Origin: CBDBCU01 sp965203435
GTDB taxonomy: Bacteria > Chloroflexota > Dehalococcoidia > Lucifugimonadales > UBA3495
Direction: 5' to 3'
Assembly: GCA_965203435.1 (NCBI GenBank)
Contig: CBDBCU010000001.1
Coordinates: forward strand, 248,001 to 312,000
DNA length: 64,000 nt
Made by a program: the position numbers and the translations under genes. How positions within the stretch are numbered: the first letter of the stretch is position 1; every line of letters starts with the position of its first letter. The notes under the pieces are model-generated. The model searched no databases. It saw only the letters and a program-made list of their open reading frames with translations, and had not been told where the DNA came from. Positions 34,991-42,667 of the stretch are shown here, one piece after another.

Positions 34991-35324
34991 CGTAAATCAC
35001 CCGTCCGTTCTGAATTGCCGCGCGCAAGGCGGGCAGGGTATCGGCCAGTTCCGCGAACTCGGCCGGCGTATAAACCTGGCAGTCCACGGCCACCATACTG
35101 CTCAGGTGGTAAGAGAAAAAGTCGGCGCGCCGGCCAAAGGTCTGTTGGGTATCCTGCACCACAATCAGGTCCAGACGGCTGTCCGGGGCAATGTCGCCGC
35201 TGACTACATCCCCGGTCAGAATGACCCGTTCCACGCCCAATTGCGGCAGCAGCTGGGTAATGTTGTCCAGTTCCCGCTCCAGGATCTGCTTGCGGAACTG
35301 GCAAAAGCCGATGCGTACCGGCAT
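34980..35324 (-). CDS. MNT-type minimal nucleotidyltransferase, degenerate active site
   Basis: 114 aa. VERVILTGDVVSGDIAPDSRL followed by DLIVV aligns with the GSxxxG...SDxDL nucleotidyltransferase motif. The first G-S is G-D and the first Asp of the DxD pair is Arg, so catalysis (AMPylation of the HEPN partner in active MntA) looks impaired. It is the first gene of the pair. Confidence 0.8.
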   Translation of the reverse strand: MPVRIGFCQFRKQILERELDNITQLLPQLGVERVILTGDVVSGDIAPDSRLDLIVVQDTQQTFGRRADFFSYHLSSMVAVDCQVYTPAEFAELADTLPALRAAIQNGRVIYDAQ

Positions 35325-35356
35325 TAGGTATCCCTCCCATGGGCAAAGTCCGACCG

Positions 35357-36124
35357 TTAAGCCGGGCCGCCCAATAGTATCAAATGAACTTCCTTAGGCC
35401 CGTGAACGCCCACCACCAGCCGCTGCTCAATGTCGGCGGTGCGGCTGGGGCCGGTGATAAAGTTCAGGTAACGATCCGGATCGCCGCCATTGCGGTAGTA
35501 TTCCAAACGGCGGAACAGAAACACATCATCCAAAGTGGCAACCAAATCCGGCGGCCGTACCAGGGCGATATGAATGGGCGGCACCAGGGACACCAGGCGG
35601 CTCAAGCCCCGGCGGGGAATTATTACCACCGAACCGGTTTCCGCTACGGCGTAATCGGCCCCGGTAATCCCCATCCCGGATTGGATGATTTGCTCCCGCA
35701 GACCGGCGCGGGATTTAGTTTCCTCCCAAGCTATGATCGCCGTACTTATGCCCTGATTTTCCAGGGCGGCATCCAACGGCAGCAGGTCAAAAACTTCCTC
35801 AGCGGAACGGGCGGCTTGGGTAACATTCCGCTCAGCGGCCAGGGTGGTGATGTAGCCAATGGCTTCCTCCGGATCAGCAGTACGGCACAACTGCCAGCCG
35901 CGGAGTTGGGCCGTTGCGGCGAACCGTTCCAAGAGAGCCGGCCGTTCCTGCCGCAACTGCTCCTCCCTTTCCGCCGCCTGCCTTTCCAAAGCGGCCAGGC
36001 TTTCGGTCAAGCGATGATAGGGCGGTTCCGGGGCGGCCGGGCCGGGCCGGCCCAAACTGCGGCGCACTTGGGCCAGAAACTCCTCCCGGGGCATACCCAC
36101 GGTTGGCGGTTGAGAATCCATCAT
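35357..36124 (-). CDS. lutC: LutC-type LUD domain protein
   Basis: 255 aa, the third gene of lutABC. The LUD core GITGADYAVAETGSVVIIPR, then SLVPPIHIALVRPPDLVATL and ITGPSRTADIEQRLVVGVHGP is clear. LutC is required with LutA and LutB for NAD-independent L-lactate oxidation; its own reaction is not established. It starts 3 bp after the lutB stop. An N-terminal coiled-coil-like stretch (about 40-70) is present. Confidence 0.92.
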   Translation of the reverse strand: MMDSQPPTVGMPREEFLAQVRRSLGRPGPAAPEPPYHRLTESLAALERQAAEREEQLRQERPALLERFAATAQLRGWQLCRTADPEEAIGYITTLAAERNVTQAARSAEEVFDLLPLDAALENQGISTAIIAWEETKSRAGLREQIIQSGMGITGADYAVAETGSVVIIPRRGLSRLVSLVPPIHIALVRPPDLVATLDDVFLFRRLEYYRNGGDPDRYLNFITGPSRTADIEQRLVVGVHGPKEVHLILLGGPA

Positions 36125-36127
36125 AGC

Positions 36128-37624
36128 CTAATCCGCCCGATTCCCGGATTGGGTATCCCCGGCCGCCGGGTTGCCCTCAGCAGCTGATTCCCCTTGCAGT
36201 TCCCGTTTCCAGAGTTCCCGGAAAGTCTGCTGGGGCAGCGGCGGCAAGTCCCGGGCAGCGCTCCATCGGGATACCCCGGGCAGCGGCAGCTTGGCGATGC
36301 GCCCCTGGCGGGCCAAGGGTAGCTGCGACGCCTTTCCTACTTTGCCGGCGGCCGCCCGGGCGGCGGGATGCTGCATCAGCCAGGCGTAGCCGTTGGCCGC
36401 TAATTTGGCCGCCGGGGATACCGATTTTTCGGCGGCGTCCGGGCTTTCCGCCAATTTGTGCCGCAAGTGCAGCAGCATCCGGGGAATGTTGATTTGCACC
36501 GGGCAGGCTTCCCGGCAGGCCCCGCACAGGCTGGAGGCTTGCGGCAGGTCTTTAGCCTGCTTCAACCCCACCAGCGTAGGGGAAACTATCGCGCCAATCG
36601 GCCCGGGATAAACCCAGCCGTAGGCATGGCCGCCGATTTTCTGATATACCGGACAGATGTTAAGACAGGCCCCGCAGCGGATGCAGTAAAGGGCTTCCCG
36701 CAAATCCGGGTCGGCCAGCAGCCGGGAACGCCCATTGTCCACCACGACCAGATGAAACTCCTCCGGGCCATCCTCATCGTCCGACTGGCGGGGGCCGCTG
36801 ACCATACTGACATAACTGGTCAGCCGCTGCCCGGTAGCCGCCCGGGGCAGCAGCCGCAGAAAAACCGCCAAATCCGCCACGGAGGGAATCACCTTTTCCA
36901 TTCCGGTGATGCCAATATGGATCCGGGGAGCCGAAGTGCAGAGCCGCCCGTTGCCCTCGTTGGTAATGATGACCAAGGATCCGGTTTCGGCTACCAGAAA
37001 ATTGGCCCCGCTGATCCCCAAATCGGCTTGCAGGAACTTTTGCCGCAAGGTTTCCCTAGCCACCCGGGCCATTTCCTCGATATCATCGGTTAGCGGAACG
37101 CCCAGTTTGCGGTGGAACAGTTCCGACACCTGTTCCTTGGTTTTGTGCAGGGCCGGCGCTACCAGATGGGAAGGGGTTTCCTCGGCCAGCTGAATGATGT
37201 ATTCCCCCAAATCCGTCTCAAAAACCTCAACCCCGATGCTTTCCAGAGCGCGGTTCAAGTCCAGTTCCTCGGAAACCATGGACTTGCTTTTGGTCGCCAG
37301 TTTGACTTGGCGGGAGCCGGCAATTTCGGCAACGATGGCATTGGCCTGGGCCGCGTCCCGGGCGAAGTGGACATAACCGCCGTTGCCGGCCACCTTATCG
37401 GCCAGCAGTTCCAGGTAATAGTCCAGATGGTCGAGGGTATGGGCTTTGATGCGGCGGGCTTCGGCGCGCCACTGTTCCCAAGCTTGGGGGGTAACTTCCT
37501 CGATGGCCTCCAGTCGCGCCCCGTTGAAACCGCTGCCCACTTGCCGCAGGGCGCGGCGCAGGGCCGGGTTCTCCATAGCGGCCCCGGCGGCGGCGACAAA
37601 ATCCCGGGTCTTTACTTCAGCCAC
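36128..37624 (-). CDS. lutB: LutB-type iron-sulfur lactate utilisation protein
   Basis: 498 aa. The N-terminal LUD domain has ADLGISGANFLVAETGSLVI. The ferredoxin-like part carries CIRCGACLNICPVYQ and a second set CGACREACPVQIN, binding two [4Fe-4S] clusters. GTG 37624 is chosen: GGAAGGAG lies 9 nt upstream and it overlaps the lutA stop by 8 nt. A longer start at 37654 is possible. Confidence 0.93.
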   Translation of the reverse strand: MAEVKTRDFVAAAGAAMENPALRRALRQVGSGFNGARLEAIEEVTPQAWEQWRAEARRIKAHTLDHLDYYLELLADKVAGNGGYVHFARDAAQANAIVAEIAGSRQVKLATKSKSMVSEELDLNRALESIGVEVFETDLGEYIIQLAEETPSHLVAPALHKTKEQVSELFHRKLGVPLTDDIEEMARVARETLRQKFLQADLGISGANFLVAETGSLVIITNEGNGRLCTSAPRIHIGITGMEKVIPSVADLAVFLRLLPRAATGQRLTSYVSMVSGPRQSDDEDGPEEFHLVVVDNGRSRLLADPDLREALYCIRCGACLNICPVYQKIGGHAYGWVYPGPIGAIVSPTLVGLKQAKDLPQASSLCGACREACPVQINIPRMLLHLRHKLAESPDAAEKSVSPAAKLAANGYAWLMQHPAARAAAGKVGKASQLPLARQGRIAKLPLPGVSRWSAARDLPPLPQQTFRELWKRELQGESAAEGNPAAGDTQSGNRAD

Positions 37625-38366
37625 CGGCCGACGCTCCTTCCAGCACTTGGGCAATGTGGCGAACCGCTACCGGGCTACCCTGGCGGGAAAGGCCGCCGCC
37701 GAGGTGCAGCAGGCAGCCCATATCGCAGGATACCAGGGTATCCGCGCCGCTGGCCCGCAAGTTGTCCAGTTTGTCCGCCAGCATCGCCGCGGAAATATGC
37801 GGATACTTGACGGCAAAGGTTCCCCCGAAACCGCAGCAACTTTCGGCTTGCGGCAGGGGGGCCAGGTTCAAGCCGGCTACCGATTCCAGCAGCTGCACCG
37901 GCTCCTCCCGGACGCCCAACTCCCGCAGCAGATGGCAACTAGGATGGTAAGCGGCCGTAGCCGAATAGGTTGCGCCGCAGTCGGTTACGCCCAGGACTTT
38001 TACCAGAAACTCGGAAAATTCATAAACCCGGCCAGCCAGCAGCTCGGCTTGCGCGGACAATTCCGGGTCGTCGGCAAACAAGTCGACATAAAAGACCCGG
38101 AGCATCGCGGCGCAGGAACCGGAGGGGACGACGACATACCGGCTGTCGGCAAAATCCCGCAGGGTCTGACGGGCCAAGCGGCGGGCTTGCCGGGTAAAAC
38201 CGGAGTTGTAAAGGGGCTGGCCGCAGCAGGTCTGATTTTCCGGGAAATCCACCGCCACGCCGCACCTCCGCAAAACCCGCACCACGCTGACCCCCACTTG
38301 GGGATAAAGCTGGTCAATGATGCAGGTAACGAACAGGGAGGCCCGGATTTCCGCGGATGGATACAA
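37617..38366 (-). CDS. lutA: LutA-type CCG-domain lactate utilisation protein
   Basis: 249 aa. Two Cys-rich CCG domains (NQTCCGQPLYNSGF and ESCCGFGGTFAVKYP, with HPSCHLLRELG between) bind Fe-S clusters and resemble the GlcF/HdrB electron-transfer fold. The start is TTG 38366 with AGGCGG about 8 nt upstream; no better ATG lies in frame. First gene of lutABC, which oxidises L-lactate to pyruvate and hands electrons to the respiratory chain. Confidence 0.92.
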   Translation of the reverse strand: MYPSAEIRASLFVTCIIDQLYPQVGVSVVRVLRRCGVAVDFPENQTCCGQPLYNSGFTRQARRLARQTLRDFADSRYVVVPSGSCAAMLRVFYVDLFADDPELSAQAELLAGRVYEFSEFLVKVLGVTDCGATYSATAAYHPSCHLLRELGVREEPVQLLESVAGLNLAPLPQAESCCGFGGTFAVKYPHISAAMLADKLDNLRASGADTLVSCDMGCLLHLGGGLSRQGSPVAVRHIAQVLEGASAGG

Positions 38367-38416
38367 AGCCGCCTCTACTGCCTTAAGGCTAGTTGAGAAT
38401 GGGAGTAAGCGGGTTA

Positions 38417-38445
38417 AGGGTAACAGATGGGGACAATGGCGGCAA
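38417..38445 (-). promoter_or_regulatory. Putative promoter of lutABC
   Basis: Minus strand TTGCCG (38445-38440), a 17-bp spacer and TACCCT (38422-38417) preceded by TGT. The -10 is weak but spacing and TGn agree with other promoters here. Confidence 0.4.
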
Positions 38446-38464
38446 CCGGGAGTCTGAAAGGGGT

Positions 38465-38525
38465 ATCGTTCCGCTCATCCTGAACTTGTTGAAGGATGAA
38501 TCCCTATTATCGAGCGGAATCGTTG
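38465..38525. repeat. Dispersed palindromic repeat copy with GAGCGGAAT flank
   Basis: Core 38475-38499 is a full copy. The left GTTCCGCTC and right GAGCGGAATCG flanks are inverted copies of each other, showing that the element's outer arms belong to it. Confidence 0.85.
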
Positions 38526-38562
38526 AATCAGCAATCAGGGCCGCCCTGGCGGTAAGTTAAGG

Positions 38563-38604
38563 CAAAAAGGAGAGAGCCCGGTGGACTGCTAGCCCCGGGC
38601 TCTC
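38563..38604 (-). terminator. Rho-independent terminator of tRNA-Sec
   Basis: Minus strand stem GAGAGCCCGG (38604-38595) / CCGGGCTCTC (38581-38572) followed by TCCTTTTTGCC. It lies 17 nt after the tRNA 3' end. Confidence 0.85.
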
Positions 38605-38621
38605 GGCTATCCTCCGGCTGC

Positions 38622-38718
38622 TGGCGGGAGTGCGAGGGAGTCGAACCCACCTACCCCGCTCTTCACGAGGCATAACGGATTTGAAGTCCGCAAGAGCCAC
38701 CGGGCCCCTTCCACTCCC
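38622..38718 (-). tRNA. selC: tRNA-Sec (anticodon TCA)
   Basis: 97 nt including an encoded CCA. Acceptor GGGAGTG pairs with CACTCCC, then G73 and CCA. The D stem is long (GGGGCC/GGCTCT with a 4-nt loop CGGT), the anticodon arm is GCGGA-CTTCAAA-TCCGT with UCA, and the long variable arm has a CCTCG/CGGGG stem. The T loop is TTCGACT. Long D stem, long extra arm and UCA anticodon are specific to selenocysteine tRNA. It lies 32 bp after trxA on the same strand and may be co-transcribed with it. Confidence 0.95.
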
Positions 38719-38750
38719 CCATTGCTGACGCCGGGGCCAGGGAATAGGCG

Positions 38751-39080
38751 TTAGCTCCCCAGCACCGCGTCAATCTTGCGCTTCAGGGCGCCCTTGGGCA
38801 GCGCGCCGACCACCTGATCCACCGGCTGCCCCCCCTTAAAGAAAATCAGGGCCGGGATGCTGCGGATGCCGTACTTCATCGCGATGTTGGGGTTGTCGTC
38901 CACATCCACCTTGGCGACATTGAGCTTGCCGTCATACTCCAAGGCCAGGTCGTGAACGGCGGGGGCAATCATCTTGCAGGGGCCGCACCATTCGGCCCAG
39001 AAGTCGACCAGCACCGGCAGATCGGATCCCTCCACTTGGGTTTCCCAGGTACTTTCGTTGACCTCGACAGGTTCGGGCAT
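38751..39080 (-). CDS. trxA: Thioredoxin
   Basis: 109 aa. The redox site WAEWCGPCKMIAP is intact, with Asp in VLVDFWAEW, cis-Pro in IRSIPALIFFKGG, and normal length. General disulfide reductase of the cytoplasm. TGGAGGATTAA precedes ATG 39080 and a good promoter lies 45-73 bp upstream. Confidence 0.97.
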   Translation of the reverse strand: MPEPVEVNESTWETQVEGSDLPVLVDFWAEWCGPCKMIAPAVHDLALEYDGKLNVAKVDVDDNPNIAMKYGIRSIPALIFFKGGQPVDQVVGALPKGALKRKIDAVLGS

Positions 39081-39124
39081 TTAATCCTCCAGGGGAAAGC
39101 GTTTTCCCGTTTTGTTGCGCTTTC

Positions 39125-39153
39125 ATTTTATACTCTATTTCCTTTCTCGTCAA
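39125..39153 (-). promoter_or_regulatory. trxA promoter
   Basis: Minus strand TTGACG (39153-39148), a 17-bp spacer and TAAAAT (39130-39125). Divergent from the TrmA-Maf promoter 12 bp away. Confidence 0.75.
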
Positions 39154-39165
39154 CCGGGAATTGGC

Positions 39166-39194
39166 TTGGCTAAAACCCGCCCTTGCATTATAGT
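39166..39194 (+). promoter_or_regulatory. Promoter of the TrmA-Maf gene
   Basis: TTGGCT (39166-39171), a 17-bp spacer and TATAGT (39189-39194). The TTG start is at 39215, so the leader would be very short, beginning near the CAGGAGAG ribosome site. Confidence 0.7.
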
Positions 39195-39214
39195 ATGGGA
39201 CAGGAGAGTCCCCC

Positions 39215-41062
39215 TTGAACGAACATAAACTTGCCCCCGGCCAGCGCCTCACCCTGTCCCTGCTATCCTGGGGACGCTTGGGCGAGGCGATGGCGCAACA
39301 TAAGGGAAACGATATTTTCGTATTCGGCGGCATCCCCGGCGAGCGGGTGGTGGCCGAAGTGGTGCGCGTCCGCCGCCAGTATGTGGCCGCCCGGGTCGTG
39401 GAACTGCTGGAATCCGCCGCCGACCGGGTATCGCCGCCCTGCCCCTACTATGGGCAGTGTACCGGCTGTCAGTGGCAGCACTTGGATTATGCCGCCCAGC
39501 TGACCGCCAAGCAGGATAAGGTGACGGATGCCCTGGAACGGGTGGGCGGGTTTTACAATGCCCCGGTTCTGCCCATCCTGCCCTCCCCTCGGCAGTACGG
39601 CTACCGCAATCACGCCCGCTTTACCGTGGGGAAAGCCGGGGATTTGGGCTTTGTCCACCGGGAAACCCGCCGCTTTGTCCGCATTGACCGCTGTATGCTG
39701 ATGCACGACGGCATCAACGGCCTGCTGGCCCAACTCCAGGATCATTGCGGCGAAACGACGCAGCTGGCCATCCGGGCCGGCCGGGAAACCGGCGATTATC
39801 TGGTGCAGCCGCCGCTGAAAAACCCGGCCGTGTCCATCGCCACCGGCCAGAAACGCTATCGGGAATCGGTATCCGGCCGCCAATTTCAGGTCGCCTCGCC
39901 CTCTTTCTTTCAGGTCAACACCGAGCAAGCCGCCCAATTGATTGACACGGTGCGGACAGTGCTGAACCTGCAAGGGACGGAAACGCTGCTCGATGCCTAT
40001 ACCGGCGTCGGCGCTTTTGCCATCCTGCTGTCCCCCTACGCCAAAAAGGTGTACGCCGTAGAGGAATCCTCAGCCGCCGTGGCCGACGCCCGGGAGAACG
40101 CCGACGGGCTGGACAATGTCGCCTTTCTCCTGGGCAAAACCGAGGACATCCTGGCCGATTTGCCGGAGCCGCCGGATGCGGTAATCCTGGATCCGCCCCG
40201 GGCCGGCTGTCAACCGTCCGCCCTGGCCGGCATCATCAATCTGGCCCCGCCCCGGCTGGTCTATGTATCCTGCGACCCGGAAACTATGGCCCGGGACTTG
40301 AAAATCCTTTGCCAGGGCGGCTATGCCATCGACCAAATCCGGCCCCTGGATATGTTTCCCCAAACCCACCATGTGGAATGCGTGGCCGTGCTGACCCGAA
40401 ACCCGGCCAACCCGGCCGCCGCCCCGCTGATCCTGGCGTCCTCCTCCCCTCGGCGGCGGGAACTACTGCAAGAATTGGGCTGGGAATTTCGCGTGCTGCC
40501 CTCGGACGCCCCGGAGGAACCGTTGCCGGACGAAAGCCCGGCGGCTATGGTACAGCGGCTTTCCCAGGACAAGGCGCGGACGATTGCCGCCGGGCTAACC
40601 GCCGGCTATGTAATCGGCGCGGACAGCACGGTGGTTTTGGCGGGGCGGGCTATCGGCAAGCCGGCCGATGTAACTGAGGCTCGACAAATGCTGCGGGATT
40701 TGCGCGGCTCCCACCATCAGGTCAGCACCGGCTTGACCCTTATTGACGCCGCTACCGGCCATTCCTTGACCGACTGTTTGACCGCAGAAGTGCTGATGCG
40801 GGACTTTTCCGACGCCGAAATGGAAACTTCCCTTGCCTCCGGCGTACCCATGGACAAAGCCGGGGCCTATGCCATTCAGGATAAGGAGTTCCAACCGGCC
40901 CGGCTGCTGGCCGGCTGCTATAGCAATGTGGTGGGCTTGCCCTTGTGCCGCTTGGCGGCAATGTTGCAAGAACTGGGCTTTCCCGCGCCCATTGACCGGC
41001 CGCCCTCCGTGGCGGCCGAGTGCCAAACCGACTGTCCTTTTGCGGCCGGGCCGGGGGGTTAG
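39215..41062 (+). CDS. TrmA/RlmD-type RNA uracil-5-methyltransferase fused to a Maf nucleotide pyrophosphatase
   Basis: 615 aa with two complete enzymes in one frame. Residues 1-about 400: TRAM-like start, the Fe-S cysteine set CPYYGQCTGCQWQHL, SAM motif LLDAYTGVGAFAILL, and catalytic SCDPETMARDL (Cys about 353), as in 23S rRNA/tRNA m5U methyltransferases. From about 405: LILASSSPRRRELLQELGW, IGADSTVVLAGRAIGKP and DKAGAYAIQDKEF, the Maf/YhdE fold that hydrolyses non-canonical or canonical NTPs. A Pro/Ala linker (NPANPAAAP) joins them. TTG start with AGGAGAG upstream. Confidence 0.92.
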   Translation: MNEHKLAPGQRLTLSLLSWGRLGEAMAQHKGNDIFVFGGIPGERVVAEVVRVRRQYVAARVVELLESAADRVSPPCPYYGQCTGCQWQHLDYAAQLTAKQDKVTDALERVGGFYNAPVLPILPSPRQYGYRNHARFTVGKAGDLGFVHRETRRFVRIDRCMLMHDGINGLLAQLQDHCGETTQLAIRAGRETGDYLVQPPLKNPAVSIATGQKRYRESVSGRQFQVASPSFFQVNTEQAAQLIDTVRTVLNLQGTETLLDAYTGVGAFAILLSPYAKKVYAVEESSAAVADARENADGLDNVAFLLGKTEDILADLPEPPDAVILDPPRAGCQPSALAGIINLAPPRLVYVSCDPETMARDLKILCQGGYAIDQIRPLDMFPQTHHVECVAVLTRNPANPAAAPLILASSSPRRRELLQELGWEFRVLPSDAPEEPLPDESPAAMVQRLSQDKARTIAAGLTAGYVIGADSTVVLAGRAIGKPADVTEARQMLRDLRGSHHQVSTGLTLIDAATGHSLTDCLTAEVLMRDFSDAEMETSLASGVPMDKAGAYAIQDKEFQPARLLAGCYSNVVGLPLCRLAAMLQELGFPAPIDRPPSVAAECQTDCPFAAGPGG

Positions 41063-41064
41063 CC

Positions 41065-41349
41065 GTGAACTTTTTTGGCGTCGGCTTTCTGGAGTTGACC
41101 GTTATTTTCCTGGTCGCCTTTCTGGTTATGGGGCCGGGCAAGTCGATTGAAATGGCCCGGACCGCCGGCAAGCTGCTGGGCGACCTGCGGCGGACCCTGA
41201 ACGAAATGACCGCCGCCGCCAACCTGAATCCGGAAAATCCGCCGCCGGCCCGCCCGCCGGCTACGCCGCAGCCATCCCCGGAACCGCCGCCGCCCCCCGG
41301 CGCCGTTCCCACTACCGGCCCCGGAGACGGGAATGAGCAGCAATCGTGA
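41065..41349 (+). CDS. tatB: Sec-independent translocase TatB-like
   Basis: 94 aa. One N-terminal helix FFGVGFLELTVIFLVAFLVMGPGK with the conserved Glu and Gly-Pro hinge, an amphipathic helix, then a Pro-rich tail (PPPARPPATPQPSPEPPPPP). TatB-type sequence and linkage to tatC support the role; TatA cannot be fully excluded. GTG start 2 bp after the previous stop; its end overlaps tatC by 17 nt. Confidence 0.85.
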   Translation: MNFFGVGFLELTVIFLVAFLVMGPGKSIEMARTAGKLLGDLRRTLNEMTAAANLNPENPPPARPPATPQPSPEPPPPPGAVPTTGPGDGNEQQS

Positions 41350-42103
41350 ACTGACGCTGCTGGAGCATCTCAGCGAGTTGCGCCGCCGGGTTTTCATCTG
41401 CCTGGCCGCCCTGCTGGTCGGGGCCGCCGTGGCCTTTTACTTCTGGACCGACCTGCTGGAACTGCTGAAATGGCCGGCCCGGGAACTGATTGCCCTGGGC
41501 ATCGTTACCCCCATCGCCACCCAGGTTACGGAACGGCTGTCCACGGCGGTCAAAATTTCCATGGTCAGCGGCTTGGCCCTGGCTTTGCCGGTGATTTTGT
41601 ACCAGATTATCCGCTTTGTCGCCCCGGGATTGAACGCCGGAGAGCGCAAATATCTGTTTCTGCTGCTGCCGGGGGCCTTGCTGGCTTTCGCTGCCGGCGT
41701 GGCCTTTGCCTACTTCATCCTCACCCCCCGGGCCTTGCCTTTCCTGCTGACCTTTGGCGGCGATGTAGCGGAATCCCAAGTACGCATCAGCAGCCTGGTG
41801 GATGTAATGCTGCGCCTGCTGTTCTGGATGGGGGTGTCCTTTGAGACGCCGGTGGTGATGTATCTGCTGGCGCAGTTAGGCATCGTCACGGCCCGAATGT
41901 TCAGCCGATTCCGCAAGTATTGGGTGGTAGTATCCTTTGCCCTGGGCGCCATCATCACCCCCACCTTTGACCCGTTGAACCAGACCCTGGTAGCCCTGCC
42001 GCTGCTGGCTTTGTATGAAATTGGCATTGCCCTGGCATGGCTGGCGGGCCGCGCCCGGCGGCGGGCTACGCCGGAAATAGTCCCCCTTTCCGATGGCCGG
42101 TAA
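41333..42103 (+). CDS. tatC: Twin-arginine translocase subunit TatC
   Basis: 256 aa with six membrane helices. LLEHLSELRRRVFICLAALL and the following FVAPGLNAGERKYL, then GALLAFAAGVAFAYF are the TatC pattern. It recognises twin-arginine signal peptides and, with TatB and TatA, exports folded proteins. ATG 41333 lies inside the tatB end. Confidence 0.96.
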   Translation: MSSNRELTLLEHLSELRRRVFICLAALLVGAAVAFYFWTDLLELLKWPARELIALGIVTPIATQVTERLSTAVKISMVSGLALALPVILYQIIRFVAPGLNAGERKYLFLLLPGALLAFAAGVAFAYFILTPRALPFLLTFGGDVAESQVRISSLVDVMLRLLFWMGVSFETPVVMYLLAQLGIVTARMFSRFRKYWVVVSFALGAIITPTFDPLNQTLVALPLLALYEIGIALAWLAGRARRRATPEIVPLSDGR

Positions 42104-42116
42104 AGGGCAAAAATAA

Positions 42117-42138
42117 GGGACGGCTGATTAGCCGTCCC
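42117..42138 (-). terminator. Terminator of the tatA transcript
   Basis: GGGACGGCT / AGCCGTCCC with a 4-nt loop. On the minus strand it is followed by TTATTTTTGCC, so it acts leftward, about 100 bp after tatA. Confidence 0.75.
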
Positions 42139-42149
42139 TCGGCCGGGTT

Positions 42150-42203
42150 CTATTCGGTTGCCGGGTATCCCCTCCGCCCATCCTGAATTTGTTGCAGGAT
42201 GAA
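42150..42203. repeat. Divergent copy of the dispersed palindromic repeat
   Basis: Left flank TTCTATTCGGTTGCCGGGTA, as at 1835, then CATCCTGAATTTGTTGCAGG (core 42179-42202). It sits between the tatC and tatA 3' ends. Confidence 0.75.
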
Positions 42204-42240
42204 TATCCTTGCCGCATCGGTAGGGCGGACTTTTGCCGGC

Positions 42241-42474
42241 CTAGCCGGCGTCATCGTCATACCGCTTGGCGGTTTCCGTCTTGCCGCCGCCGGCCTGGTT
42301 AGAGGAGCCGGCCGAATTGGCCTCGTCCTCGCCGGTGACCGAACTCTTAAAGGTGCGGATGCCCTTGCCCAAAGAGGCGCCGATTTCCGGCAGCCGCTTG
42401 GCCCCGAAAATCAACAGGATTATCAGCAGGATTACCAGGATCTGGGGCAGCCCAATCGGCCCGAAACCAGGCAT
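42241..42474 (-). CDS. tatA: Twin-arginine translocase subunit TatA
   Basis: 77 aa. Single helix IGLPQILVILLIILLIFGAK followed by the amphipathic RLPEIGASLGKGIRTFKSSV and an acidic tail, all typical of TatA. GGAGG lies upstream of ATG 42474. It is transcribed convergently to tatBC rather than with them. Confidence 0.95.
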   Translation of the reverse strand: MPGFGPIGLPQILVILLIILLIFGAKRLPEIGASLGKGIRTFKSSVTGEDEANSAGSSNQAGGGKTETAKRYDDDAG

Positions 42475-42507
42475 TTCGCCTCCTTCTTACCGCGCAATGT
42501 TTAGTCA

Positions 42508-42536
42508 ATGATACCAAACAATCCCGGTCAATACAA
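42508..42536 (-). promoter_or_regulatory. tatA promoter
   Basis: Minus strand TTGTAT (42536-42531), a 17-bp spacer and TATCAT (42513-42508) preceded by TGG. Confidence 0.55.
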
Positions 42537-42591
42537 TGGCCGGGATTGCCCGTCTCTTTCCGAAATGTCCCCCTTAAAACCCCGGTCAACC

Positions 42592-42620
42592 TTGTTGCCG
42601 GTTACATCCCTCTGTATAAT
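42592..42620 (+). promoter_or_regulatory. Promoter of the lipoamide dehydrogenase/E2 operon
   Basis: TTGTTG (42592-42597), a 17-bp spacer and a perfect TATAAT (42615-42620), 47 bp before ATG 42668. Confidence 0.75.
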
Positions 42621-42667
42621 CATTGCCAGCGGACGGAAAGGGATGACCTTTGGCGGAAAGGGGTTGT

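Noticed and set aside
38622..38718. Pseudo-tRNA or tRNA-Leu/Ser with a long variable arm
   Set aside because: The anticodon is TCA, the D stem is extended with a 4-nt loop, and selA is present; this is tRNA-Sec.
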